Assembly (NCBI GenBank): GCA_037176725.1
Contig: JAZBRS010000035.1
Location: 50,850,001 to 50,914,000, forward strand
DNA from: Posidonia oceanica
Lineage: Eukaryota; Streptophyta; Magnoliopsida; Alismatales; Posidoniaceae
DNA: 64,000 nucleotides
Direction of reading: 5' to 3'
The translations under genes and the position numbers were made by a program. Numbering within the stretch: position 1 is the first letter of the stretch; every line of letters starts with the position of its first letter. The notes under the pieces were generated by a model that did not search any database, was not told where the DNA came from, and was given only the letters and a program-made list of their open reading frames with translations. This document shows positions 19,409 to 30,834 of this stretch, one piece after another.

Positions 19409-19813
19409 CTAGAACACCTGCACCGATAAAGTTAGTAAGATCTCAAGGAATCCTGAGCTTCCGATTCCTCGAGTGCAAGCGCTCACTGTCGTAGGGTTGC
19501 CATTTGTAACCCAAGCCTTGGAAGTCTTCTCGCTCCTTGGCAGCAATTGGCTCGGCGATCCCCTGGCCGTAATGCCCGAGTGGCGTTCCCTTCTCATAGC
19601 CCCACCCAAGCCTTGGAAGTCTTCTTGCTCCTCGGCAGCAATTGGCTTGGCGATCCCCTGGCCGTAACGTCCAAGTGGCGTTCCCTTCTCATAGCCCCAC
19701 CTGCGGTAAATGTTCTCGACCATCCTGGAGGGGTTGCAATGAACGGCCAGAGAGCTGATGCGTTTGAGATCGGGAATAAAGTTAACCGGCTCAAACCGGT
19801 TAACGTGATACAT
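19409..19813 (-). pseudogene. G-patch region of the Tat polyprotein with internal 95-bp duplication
   Basis: The minus-strand frame has YRRWGYEKGTPLGRYGQGI, then KPIAAEEQEDFQGLG, a Gly-rich pattern like the G-patch domains found after the protease in some retroelements. A tandem duplication of about 95 bp spans 19509-19698: two copies of the stretch containing ACCCAAGCCTTGGAAGTCTTC, a few bases different. As 95 is not a multiple of three, the duplication shifts the frame. The domain would bind nucleic acid; it is non-functional here. Confidence 0.6.
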
Positions 19814-19981
19814 GACGTCCGAAGGTTTGGGGTCAAAATGGACAACCTGCTAAGAAACTGAAGTGATCGCCTCGACCGACTCCTTATCAAAGTTTTCGGC
19901 CATGACAACGACGACGTCATCGCCCTAGCGGTATTTGATCATGCGGTGGAGGGTCGAGGGGATCACTTGATGCTTGTGCAA

Positions 19982-20308
19982 CTAAGGGCACCCAAGCAAG
20001 AGGTTGAAAGAGGGCTCCAAGTCGACGATGTAGAATTCTACATCGAATACGACCGGGCCAATGAAAAGAGGGATAACTAGGATCCCCAAAGAATCATGGT
20101 GCGTATTGTCAAAAGAAGTCATTCCCTTCATGGCTGGCGTGATATCCTCGGCTTTGAATCCGAGCTTTAATGCTGTGCGTAGGGGGCAGACATTATGGCC
20201 TGACCCGTTGTCAACCAGCGAGAGAGGAATGCAGAAACTTTTAAACTGCACCATGATAAATAGGGGCTGATTATGGTTAGTCCCCGCTGGAGGCAGTTCA
20301 TCGCTCAA
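19982..20308 (-). pseudogene. Tat aspartic protease domain
   Basis: The minus-strand frame shows PLSLVDNGSGHNVCPLRTA with the catalytic Asp (D-N-G-S type, as in Tat elements), a FDNTHHDSLGILVIPLFIGP segment and the C-terminal FNLLLGCP typical of retroviral-type proteases. The enzyme would cut the polyprotein. It lies between gag and the G-patch region, in the expected order. Confidence 0.8.
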
Positions 20309-20479
20309 GAAAGTGATGACCTACGGCTCTGCAATCATGCCCACCATATTCTCCAGAGTTGTAGGCTCGATGGTCTGGGACACATGGGCGGGCTGGAACA
20401 TGCGGAGAAAAGCTTCTCAATGGTCGCGGGAAGAGTGGATCAGGTCCCAGATGGATATGTCAGCCTTGACTATTTTCTG

Positions 20480-23464
20480 CTAGGCCGTTATATCAGCTGA
20501 AGGCTGGTCCTTTTTGGAGGTGGTGGCAATGGCTTTGGTGGCAGGCTCTATGGTGGTGGGTTCAAGGGGCTGGCCTGCTGGTGGTTGGCTCATTGGTGGG
20601 GATTGACCTGCAGGTGGAGTAGGTTCAAGGCGGCTGGGCCTGGCCGCTGGTGTTGTAGGTCTGGTTATTGGGGCGACGGGTTTGTACACCCTCCCCGACT
20701 GCATGACATCTGCACACATTTCTGCGCCGTAGTCATAAGGAACGCGGTGGGTATCCCTGGTTAGGTTGATAACCAGGGGAGCACGAGTTGTGAGCTCGAG
20801 AGGGGCCACCAGGGGGTTGGCTATATGGTGAATGGGATGCTGTCGGGGAGGCTGTGTTGGCTCTGGTTGGGGCCTAGCTTGCAGGTAGATGGTAAATGGA
20901 GCCTCTGATTGTGTTGCGGGCCTCGCGGTAGCACACTCCAGCTTGGCGTCTAGTCGGATCATGTGAATCCCCGACTCAGAGTCGGCAAGTGCCGCGCGAT
21001 AAAGAGAGGAAGAGACAGGTACAAAAAAGGGCTGGATCAGATCAAAGGGGTCTACTATGGACGTAGCGGACCCAGAGAGGAAAAGAGAATGTACACCTGA
21101 AGTCCCCGCGCCTCCCGAGCTAGAATGCTCCGGTAGAGGCTGATGGGCGATGCTGAGATTGGAGGATGCTACATCTAATTCAGGGGGTATGCTGATGGGG
21201 TGTGTGCTGGTGCTGCCTCCTGTGTGTTGATGGCGATGACCTTACAGTTGATCAAGTCCTGCACAATGCCCCGCAGTGTAAAGCAATTGTCCGTCGAGTG
21301 CCTGGCAACTTGATGGAAATTGCAGAAAAGATTCGCGCAGTACCACCCCGGAAGAGGGTTCAATAGTGGGCAAATCTTGGGGAGCTTGAGGTGCGACATC
21401 ACCTTAGGGAGGATGGCACTCAATGGTTCCACCAGTGGAGTGAAATGACACTGAGCAGGGTGGGGCTGTCTTTGCCCTTGGTTCTGTCCTCGCTGGACCA
21501 ATGCGGTAGGATAGACCAGTTAGGCGGTGATTGTGATCTATGGTGTGTGCGGTGCGCTAGGTGTGGGTGCATACACTACCTAATTCAAGCTAGGCAGAGC
21601 TACCATGTGGACAGGAGCGGTAGGAGAGTCGACGTAGGCGACGGTGGTCCGGGGGGGATCCCTCCTTTTGGGGTGGTTGTTGTTGTTGCCGCCGTTGTTG
21701 TTGGTGTTGCTACTGCTGTCGCCGTGGCTGCTGCTGGAGGAGGCGGCCTGCTTGGCGAAGGCCGTGAGTGCTGGGAAGTTGCCGCTCCTCATGGAGCTCT
21801 CCACGCGAGTGCTAGCCCAGATCAGTGATGCAATAGTGGTGACAGGCTGGATGGCAAGCAGAGCGCTGGTGGATGGCTGCGTGCCTCATCGGAGGGTCTA
21901 TCATGGACCTGCGAGGCAAGGGCGCGCCAACGGTCGATGTACTCCCTAAACGGCTCGTTGTTCCTCTGCTTCATTACGACAAGGTCCTCGTGCTTAGGGA
22001 CCAAGTCGAGGTTGAAGGAGTACTGCTCCAGCAATGCCCTGCTGAGGTCGTTCCAAGTCCTAATGGTAGCCATATCAAGTGACGTAAACCACTTGAAGGC
22101 TGGACCAGTAAGACTTTTCTGGAACAGGCATATGAGCAACCTGTCGTTAGCCTAGAGCTGCGCAAGATCTCCGCAATATGCCTTCAAATGGGCGATGGGG
22201 CAACCCTTACCATTATATTTCTCGAAGTCTGGGATTTTGAACTTCAGGGGGAGTACCACCTCTAGAAAATAGCAGAGGTCCCAGAAATGGTAAGAGTGGA
22301 GGTCCGTGCCCTGCACTTGACGAAGTGCTTTCTCCAGTACGGCAAACCTGTTGTCGTAGGGATCTAGATTAGCTGCCAAGGGAGATGAAGCAGCAGGGGC
22401 AGGGGCCACATACGCCGTATGGGTCGCACCGTAGTGCTCCTCCGGATCTACCATCGCATCGCCTGGTGGCGCAAGGGGATGGCCGGCGTATCCGTGCAGT
22501 TGTGTGGTGGGTGCAGTGGGTGCAATGTATGCAGAGGTCTGAGTCCGATGCGAGGGGTAGGGGTAGCTTGGATGTCGTGCGGTGAATTGTGGAGATTGTG
22601 GGAGCAACAGCTGCTATAGTGGCACGGCACCAGGCAACGGGCTAGTGAAGTGCTGTGCTCGAACCAACACGAGGGGCTAGCTACCAGGGGGTGGAGGTGC
22701 ATGCTGTGCGGTGAGTGCTGTGTATGCAGAGGGCAGAGGCTGTGCCCCTATCACCAGAGCAGAGAGTAGCTGGGGTGATGGCCAGGGCGGCAGTGCAGCA
22801 GGGAATGCCTGAAGAGTAGGAGCAGGGTGCACAAGGGCCTTAGGGGCAGGAGGAGTCAAAGTAGGGCGAGCAGAAGTAGCCAAGCCATGGAAGATCTGGG
22901 CGAGCTCTGCCAAACGCTGGTACCGCTCTTCAGGGGTCCCGTCAGTGGGGATGCTGAATTGCAGTGCTGACGAGGGACCAAGTGCCAGAGGAGGGGACAC
23001 AGACTGTCCTAAAGGCTAGATCCTACTGAAAAGGTCACCGCAGCAGGGCCAGAGCCATAGATAATATGGCCTTGGGGGTCAGAAGTAGTAGGAACGGTCT
23101 CCGGAAAGTGAGTGTCAGTCACCAAGGTAGCCTCAATGACCGGATCCGGAGGGGCATAGGCTTGCTCGAGCCCTGCAGGATGCAAGGGTGCCCCAGACAC
23201 CAAAGGGGAAAAACCTAGTGTCACAATGGGCACAGAAGGGGCCGAAATGAGAGTCAGAGGGACCGAAGTGGTAACCCCCTCCAGGTCAGAAGGCAGAGGC
23301 TCAGGGACGCGCTGGGCCATGGCTGATCGTGAGCATGTAAGAACTGGACTGCGACGGAAAGAAAGAGGATGCCTAAGGGGAGCTATATTCGCAAAGGCGA
23401 ATAGCTCAGGAAAGGGAGGGTCAAAAACAAGTGGCACAACAGAGGCGTCAGTGAAAGGAAACAC
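20480..23464 (-). pseudogene. Tat gag region, decayed
   Basis: The minus-strand pieces in order are an N-terminal Pro/Ser/Val-rich part (23009-23464 and 22677-23000) and LPLKFKIPDFEKYNGKGCP with AHLKAYCGDLAQL (22152-22607). The retrotransposon gag core follows with LTGPAFKWFTSLD, WNDLSRALLEQY and YIDRWRALASQV (21822-22139). Next is a zinc-knuckle-like piece, FCNFHQVARHSTDNCFTLRG (21175-21501), then a Pro-rich tail (20480-20962). It would form the virus-like particle. Several stops and frameshifts separate the pieces, so no intact protein is made. Confidence 0.75.
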
Positions 23465-24520
23465 TCGAGCTCTGATAAGAGAACTCGCTCACTGATCTCT
23501 GTTGCGAACAAAACAAATAGGGGTTAAAATCCAAAAGAAAATGCAAGTGTTTAGTTGGTGATATGAATGCATTCATGCAGATGGTATGCTATCTAGCATG
23601 CTCTCTCTCACCAATCTAGTGTGTCCTAGTAGGTTGTCTACTTCGGACTCCCACGAGTGTACGGGTCACCGACTCGGGTAGAAAGTAAGGTCACCGCTCT
23701 AAAGCCCGGCCAAAGCTCAAGAACGAATGGGCGGTGTGTTAGGAGCCTCGACCCTACCAAAAGCATGGGCGGTACACTCTACTAACACCGACGCAACCCC
23801 TGACAAGGGGGCAGACCGACCAACTTGTGCTGTGCCAAAGCAACAGAACAAGGGGTCGGAACTGTCCTTCTCAGACTGGTAGGTGGACTCAGATGAGAAG
23901 AATGCATGCCCTATATGATGCTTTATGCAATGATTAATGTTTTTTAATCTTGCATGTTTTATTAACACTAGGGGGTGCAGGTGTGTTGATGTCTCTAGTT
24001 GTACCTAGAACTTATTTTTACTTGCCATTTTTAGTTAGCCATGAGGGAGCAATCAGTCTCTACTATCCTAGGCATGGCATATGCAAAAAGGAGAATAAAA
24101 TCACCCAAACATGGCAAGCAAGCAACAGACATCATTTCAAAAAGCATGCTCATGGTATGTGCTAAGTGTTGTGTCACATGAATAGTGAAAATAAAGACAA
24201 TCAGCACATCAAAAGGCAGTTATAAGCATGGCATGTGTGTAAGTGAAGTGGCATAGCATGTTTGTGTAAACGAAGCCAACCACAAAGCAAAAGGCATGGA
24301 TCAAAGCGGTAAATCAAACAAGCATGTCAATTATTCGCTAAGGCAAGCGAAATGCATGAATTAACGCAATAATCAAGTAATTTAAAGCAAATAAAGTGCT
24401 AAACTAAGTAAAAGAAGCAAATTAAATGCAATAAGTAAACAAGCAAGGCAGGTAAGTGCTAAGCAGGAAGGTAAGCCACACAGTAAGTGGAAAAAGGCGG
24501 AAACGAAAGCCAAAGTCTAG
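23465..24520 (-). other. 5' leader of the minus-strand Tat element
   Basis: Sequence between gag and the primer-binding site. It is A-rich, with many GCAA/AAGC words on the + strand from 24070 to 24480 and no credible coding frame. Leader functions such as packaging are presumed from position only. Confidence 0.5.
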
Positions 24521-24540
24521 TACCCCCAGCGAAGTCGCCA
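24521..24540 (-). promoter_or_regulatory. Primer-binding site
   Basis: On the minus strand TGGCGACTTCGCTGGGGGTA follows the LTR end after six bases. From memory it resembles the 3' end of plant tRNA-Arg, used by many Tat elements, with a few mismatches. The tRNA should be confirmed by search. Confidence 0.7.
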
Positions 24541-24546
24541 CTTTCC

Positions 24547-27500
24547 TGTGACCGTCCTCCCGGGCACCCCACAGTGGGCCTTGCACGCTGCCATAGCTCG
24601 CGGTGTGATCGTGCCGAAGAGGGAGGGGAAGAAGTCACGATCAGCGGTGAATCCAAGGAGAAACTCGACTCGAAAACACCCAGAAATCAGCGAAAATTGC
24701 AAAGGAAAAGGGAGTCGCCACTTAATCTATTAAAAACGGGAAGACTAGGAAAACCGAGAGAAAACATGCGAGTAAACTCAAGCAATGTAGAAAACATGTC
24801 AATTCGATCCAAATGGATATGACACAAGGTCGATGCGGCCCATAGAAAGGGTAAGGACTCCTATTACATGCGGGGAAGGTGTTAGGCACCCCCGACATGC
24901 CCGAAGAATCGGTCTTTCTTGGATTTTCCGCTCTTGTGTGGCAAAATGTTGGCAGGTTAGTGCTGGTTTATATTCGCCCTGGGGCGATATGCAAGATGCA
25001 ATTATAAACCATGCAAGTTTAGCAAAGCCATGCTTGAAAACATCGGTTAAAACCAATGTGGCGTAAAAACACGGTAAACGGCATTGGGAAACAAAGCAGA
25101 TGTCAAAAAATGCATGATCCGGCAAGTGAAAAGTGATGATGAGGTGGCTGGATGCTTTGTCTGGATCAAGGCAGTAGCCGCCAGTCTCAGGGGTGCCGTG
25201 GCAGGTCACTGATCAAAGGGGTGCCGGAGAGGCAGAACAAAGGTCCCCACACAGCAGCATCCGTAGCTGCGAAAGGGGCAATAAAACGATGCAAAAATGG
25301 AAAATTAAACTTGAGGAAACAAAGAACACATGCAAGGTAGTAAAACAATGTGGAAATAAGTCACGGAAATCAAAGCAATAAAGCGGCAAGGCGGCAAATG
25401 GGTGACCGAACACCCTGTTTGGATCAAGACAGTAGCCGCCAATCTCAGGGGTGCCGTGGCAGGTCGCCGATCAGAGAGGCGCTAGAGAGGCAGAATCTGC
25501 TCACCACATAGGGGCATTCATGGCCACAAACAGATGCTAAAAACGATGCAAATATGGAAATTGAAACATGGAATCCATAGAACAGACATCCAACTTCAAA
25601 ACCAATACAAAACCAAGACATGCAAACAGAAAGCCAAGGTGACAAAACGGGTGGCTCACCCTCTACTGAAAATGTAGGTCGGGCCGCCACTTCAACCAGC
25701 ACCCAGCCAAGCCACCGCACGGGGGGGCGTCAGGGCTGGTCGCCTCTAAAGCAAGCGACACCTGTCGTGCATGGGTTCCCAAATAGAGGACTTCATCGCC
25801 GAAGACGAGGCAGAAATCAAATGTAAAAACAGATTCATGCATGCAAACATGTAGCCGAGACAAACAAGAATCCATCCAAGCATTCAGATCCAAAAAAATG
25901 AAGTGAGTCGCATGGAATAACGGCCTGAAATCGGTCGGAGGGCTACCTGGAATTGCAGACCAATCTCCCATTAAGGGGGCGATGGACCTGCAACTCCGGT
26001 AGCCCAAACAGCGATCTTCCCGACCTCACCACGGACTCACAATAGGGCCAAACAGAAATCTAAAACCACAGATATGCCGATCATACTACCAAGATCACAA
26101 ACATATAAACATATTGCAAAGTGGAGCTTCGAGTCGGCCTGGGGGACGACTCAAAGTCTGGCCAGCCAACTGATGCAGTTGCAGGTCAGTCGCCGGTTTG
26201 GTGGGCAGCTGACCTGGCAGTCCGTTCATCGAACTTCAACAGCCAATTCCGCCGCTTGGGTGGAGCAACAAATATGCTGGAGGGTCGGGGAAGCAAGCCG
26301 ATGCTCCCACGAACCCAACCATGCTGTCTGTGTGGGAAATGGTGGACCGAGGTGGTCCACCCACCTCCTCCTCGAACAGCCGCTGGAGCTCACCGCTCTC
26401 CGGCCACAGGGGTGGACGAAGGTGCGTAGCCCCAACTGGGAAGCTTTGGGAGGTCAAGGAGGATGCAAGGGGGCTAAAACCAGCAGAAGAGGGAGGCCAG
26501 CGCCTCCTTCCCACCATCACCAGCGGTTCACCGGAGTTGCCGCACCTCTCGGGTCGTTGGGCCGACCGAGGGCGTTTGCATACAAAGGAAATGCGAGGGA
26601 AGAGAGGGGAGGTGTCCAGGAACCTTCTCGGACCCTCGGACAAGCAAGGTAAGGGCCGACTTACCCTCTGTAGCTCACCGATGCAATGGGGTTCGCCGGA
26701 GATGACACCGGAGCCGAGGAAGATGAAGTCAGCGTGGCTCATGGAGGCCTCCGGGATGCTCGAACACGCGCGGGATGAGCCGGGGAACACTCTAGGATCG
26801 CTCACAAACTCGCTCTGGGGGAATTCAAGGTCTGGAGTGGAGGAAACGCTCTAGATTCTGTTTGAAAATCCGATGAAGGCTTATGGCAAGTGTGTGTGGC
26901 GTTGTGTGGCTTCTGTCGATGTTTGGTTTTGTTCCACAGGCGGCATTGCGCGCGAGGAGGAAGTGGCACAGTGAGGGAGTGTGAGAGCGGGTCTCATGGG
27001 CCGAGGAGAAGGAGTGGGCGTTGGAGTCAATGACCGGACATGGGTGCCGACGCCGAGGTGGGTTAGATGGGAAGCCAGCGTGGGAGGTATGGTCGGCGAA
27101 GGAATGGCCTATGAGAGCGGGAAAGGACGAGGCCGAACACGCCAAGCAAGTGCCCTTGTCGCGTAGTCGGTGTAGCAGACGGGATGGAGGAGAGAGGCGG
27201 CTGGAATTGGTCACGCAGGATGGGTTCAAATGGCGCTCTGATTTGCAGGTTCAGTTGCCTGTTGCATTGGCACCTAATCTAGTTGCCTCTGGACGTGGCG
27301 ATAGATCTGAGTCACCCCTACATGCGGCGACCAAATGTGCATCTCAATGGGCTGGGCTTTTGGGCCTAGGTTTGGCTTGGGTGTTTGGTTTTTGGTTTTT
27401 TGGTTAAGTGTTGTGAAAAGGAAAAGGTTTAGGTTTTGAAAAAGTTTAGGTAGGTTTTGGGTAAGGTTTTGGAACAGGATCCCCCGAGCCACCCTCCAAG

Positions 27501-27566
27501 CGATTTTCCGAGCAAACTCCTAGAGATTCTCCAGCTGAAGAGCCCCGTCAAAATGGGGTGTCTATA
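24547..27566 (-). repeat. 5' LTR (3.0 kb) of the minus-strand Tat element
   Basis: On the minus strand it starts TATAGACACCCCATTTTGAC at 27566 (TATA where relatives have TGTA) and ends GGACGGTCACA at 24547, six bases before the primer-binding site. It contains the conserved block (24831-24920), the primer-site look-alike (24711-24720) and ~260-bp modules (about 25150 and 25410 share GGATCAAG-CAGTAGCCGCCA). Frames inside it have no recognisable domain. Confidence 0.85.
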
Positions 27567-30500
27567 GCTTCTCAACAACCTCCTTTGCTACCCACGGTTA
27601 ACTCCATCATGTCTTCTGGATCCTTTCATAATCGTGTTCAGTGTCAAATTTGTCAAAGGTTTGGTCACTCCACGATTGATTGCTTTCAAAGGCTTAACAT
27701 GAATTACATTGGTAGGCAACCAGCGGAGAAACTTGCTGCCATGGTTGCCAACAAGAATTCTATCACAAATGAGTCTTTGTGGTACACAGACACTGGTGCT
27801 TGCCATAATGTTACCTCTGAACTTGGACATCTCTACATCTCTACTCCTTAGCATGGCTCCGATTCGGTTCAGATAGGTAATGGTGACACTCTTCCTATCT
27901 CCAATGTTGGTAGTTTCATGTGCTCAGTAGGTGATACCACATTTTCCATGCATAAAGTCTTACATTTTCCTAAAGCCTCTTTCAATCTCTTATCTATCAA
28001 ACGATTTGTGCATGATAATTGTTGTATGTTTCAATTTGATGATGATGGCTTTCTTATCAAGGACAAGATCTCAGGGAAGATTCTTCATCAAAGCCAAGCT
28101 GAAGGGGATATGTATCCCATCTCCTTTATAGCTCTCACAACTTCCCCTCCTAGAGTCTGTATCAGTAAGAAGAACTCCACCAAGCTTTGGCATCACAGGC
28201 TTGGACATCCGTCATCCAACATTCTATCTACCATTCTTCATCAGCTTAAGCTTCCCTCTTCTTCACTTGAGTCAATTTGTTCCTCCTATCAACAAGGGAA
28301 GGGTTGCAGACTTCCTTTTACTTCAGCAGTGCCTTCAACCACTAGTGTACTTCAACTCTTGCATTGTGACTTGTGGGGACCTTCTCCTACTCTCAGTCTT
28401 GTCGGTTTCAAGTACTACATTTTAATAATTGATGATTTTACTAGATATAGCTGGATGTTTCCTATCAAACTTAAATCTGATTTCTATCATGTGTTTGTGG
28501 ATTTTTGCACCTTGGTTGAAAACCAGTTCAACACTTCTGTCAAAATGATACGAACTGATGGAGGTGGTGAATTCTCCACCAAGCTTCTTGCTAAGTTCCT
28601 TCGAGCAAAGGGAATTTTGCATAAGTAAACTTGTCTGTATACCCCTGAGCAAAATGGAATTGTTGAAAGAAAGCATCGTCACCTGGTTGAGACAGGTTTA
28701 ACCATGCTTGCCCAATCAAAGCTTCCGCAACCCTTGTGGCTTGAAGCATTTACCACTGTTGTGTTTATCATTAAACGATTGCCAATTGTTGCTAATGGTA
28801 GTGTCTCACCTTTTCAACTGATGTTCAACAAGCAACCAGATTATTTTCTTTTAAGACCATTTGGTTGTAGGTGCTTTCCTTGGCTTAGGCCTTACAACAC
28901 TAACAAACTTCAATTCAGAAGTGTTGAGTGCATTTTTCTTGGTTATTGTCAAAATAAAAAAGGATACAAATGTTGGCATCCTTCTACTGGTAAGGTCTAT
29001 GTTTCCAGAAATGTTAGATTTGATAAGAATGTCTTTCCTTATGTTTCATCCTCTACTCTCTCTTCAAGTTTTGCTAATTTGCAACTCTTGTCTTCTACCT
29101 CATGGTTTCCCTTTTCTCCTATTTCTGAATCCAATCCTTTTCTGCTAATCCTACTAGGCCTTCTTTGTCTGTTGATCATGGTTTGTCTCGTGCCCCCTCT
29201 TCATCATCCTCTCTACCTGTTAGTCTACCTAAAGATCCTGTTATTTCCATGTCTGATAATTCACTTGAAGACCCACCTATGTTTGTCAATCCACCTGTTA
29301 ACTGTCATCACATGCAAACTCGTGCCAAATCTGGTATCTATAAAAAGAAGGTGTTCTTTAGCACTAATCACAAGCTTCCCACTGCACTTGTATCTGGTTT
29401 TGTTTCTACACCAACCTCATATACTCAAGCTTTCAAATTTCATCAATGGAGGCAAGCTATGGACTTAGAGTTTTCTACTCTTCAGAATCAACAGACATGG
29501 GTGCTTGTTCCTTATTCTCCTGACATGAATGTGGTTGGTTGCAAGTGGGTGTATCGAACAAAATTAAATGCTAATGGAAGTATAAACAAACATAAAGCAA
29601 GGTTGGTTGCTAAAGGTTTTCACCAAGTTGCTGGTGTGGATTTTGCTAAAACATTCAGCTCTGTTGTCAAGCATGCAACCATACGCATTGTCCTTGCTTT
29701 GGCTGTGAACTTTGGGTGGCCACTCCGACAACTTGATGTTGAAAGTGCCTTTCTTCATGGTACTTTGCAAGAAGAAGTGTTCATGGAGCAGCCATAGGGG
29801 TTTGTTGACTCAGCTAATCCTACCCATGTGTGAAAAATGCTTAAGTCTATCTATGGTTTGCGTCAAGCACCTAGAGCTTGGTACACTAAATTCTCCTCAA
29901 AGCTTGAAGAGCTTGGCTTCCATATGACTATCTCTGATCCATCCTTATTTGTGTATCACAAGGATGGCATTCTGGTTTATCTTCTTCTGTATCTTGATGA
30001 CATAATTATCACTGGTAACTGTCATGATTTTATACAGAAGCTAATTGCAAGCCTAAATCTTCACTTCCATATGAAAGACATGGGAGCTCTATCTTACTTC
30101 CTTGGTATTTCAATCACTAGCTCTTCAAAGTGCTTAACACTTTGTCAGTCTAGATATATTGTTGATATTCTTGATCGTTATGGCATGACTGGTTGTAAAC
30201 TAGTATCCTCTCCAGTTGCAACTCAGAAGCTATCCAAGCTTGAAGGCTTGGCTCTACTTGATCCTACTTTGTATAGAAGCATGGTTAGAGCTTTGCAATA
30301 TATTACTTTATCCAGTCCTGACATCTCCTTTGCTGTGAATCAAGCATGTCAGTTTCTACAAAGTCCTGCTGATACCCACATGGTGGCTGTTAAGAGAATA
30401 CTACGGTATCTCAAAGGAACTATCACCTTGGAGTTGGTTTTCACCTCAAGATCTTGCAAGCTTACAGCTTATTGTGACTCCGATTGGGCTGGATGTCCTC

Positions 30501-30834
30501 CTGATTGACGCTCTGCTCAAGGTTTCAGCATCTTTCGTGGCCGAAATCCAATCTCATGGAGCTCTAAAAAGCAGACAATTGTCTCTCATTCATCCACTGA
30601 AGCAGAGTATCGAAGTCTTGCTTCAGTGGTGACTGAGATCTGTTGGGTTCAGTCAATTCTTACAGAGCTTCATTGCTAGTCTTCAGCCATTCCTGTTGTC
30701 TGGTGTGATAACATCTCTGCCATCTCTCTTACTCGCAATCCAGTCTTCCATGGTTGCATAAAACACATTGAGATTGATGTGCATTTCATCCGGGAGAAGG
30801 TTGCTGATAAATGTTTGAGCGTCAAGTATGTGAA
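27567..30834 (+). pseudogene. Copia 1 gag-pol: zinc knuckle, protease, integrase, RT, RNase H
   Basis: Zinc knuckle CQICQRFGHSTIDC (about 27640). Protease WYTDTGACHNVT (about 27780). Integrase: HHRLGHPSSN (zinc part), Asp in LLHCDLWGP, Asp in IRTDGGGEF and Glu in PEQNGIVERKH. RT: CKWVYRTKLN, KARLVAKGFHQVAGVDF and the catalytic YLDDIIITGN near 29990. RNase H: YCDSDWAGC, SHSSTEAEYRSL and WCDNISAISL. Premature stops: TAG 27849, TAA 28626, TAG about 29796, TGA about 29834, TGA about 30506, TAG about 30676, plus a frameshift near 29140. Most fit C-to-T changes in CAG, CAA or CGA. Confidence 0.88.

Larger units (their letters stand above)
15394..27566 (-). mobile_element. Second Tat gypsy element, decayed, minus strand, no 3' LTR in the window
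   Basis: Read on the minus strand: 5' LTR (27566 to 24547), primer-binding site, leader, gag, protease, G-patch, RT, truncated RNase H, C-terminus of the extra ORF, 3' non-coding hairpins, then an abrupt end at 15394 against the plus-strand element's LTR. The rest of its 3' region and its 3' LTR are expected left of the window. Right of the LTR, at 27567, copia 1 coding sequence starts mid-gag, so this element inserted into copia 1. The predicted target duplication is GCTTC (27567-27571). Stops and frameshifts are frequent, and about 4.2 kb is deleted between RNase H and the extra ORF. Confidence 0.85.
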
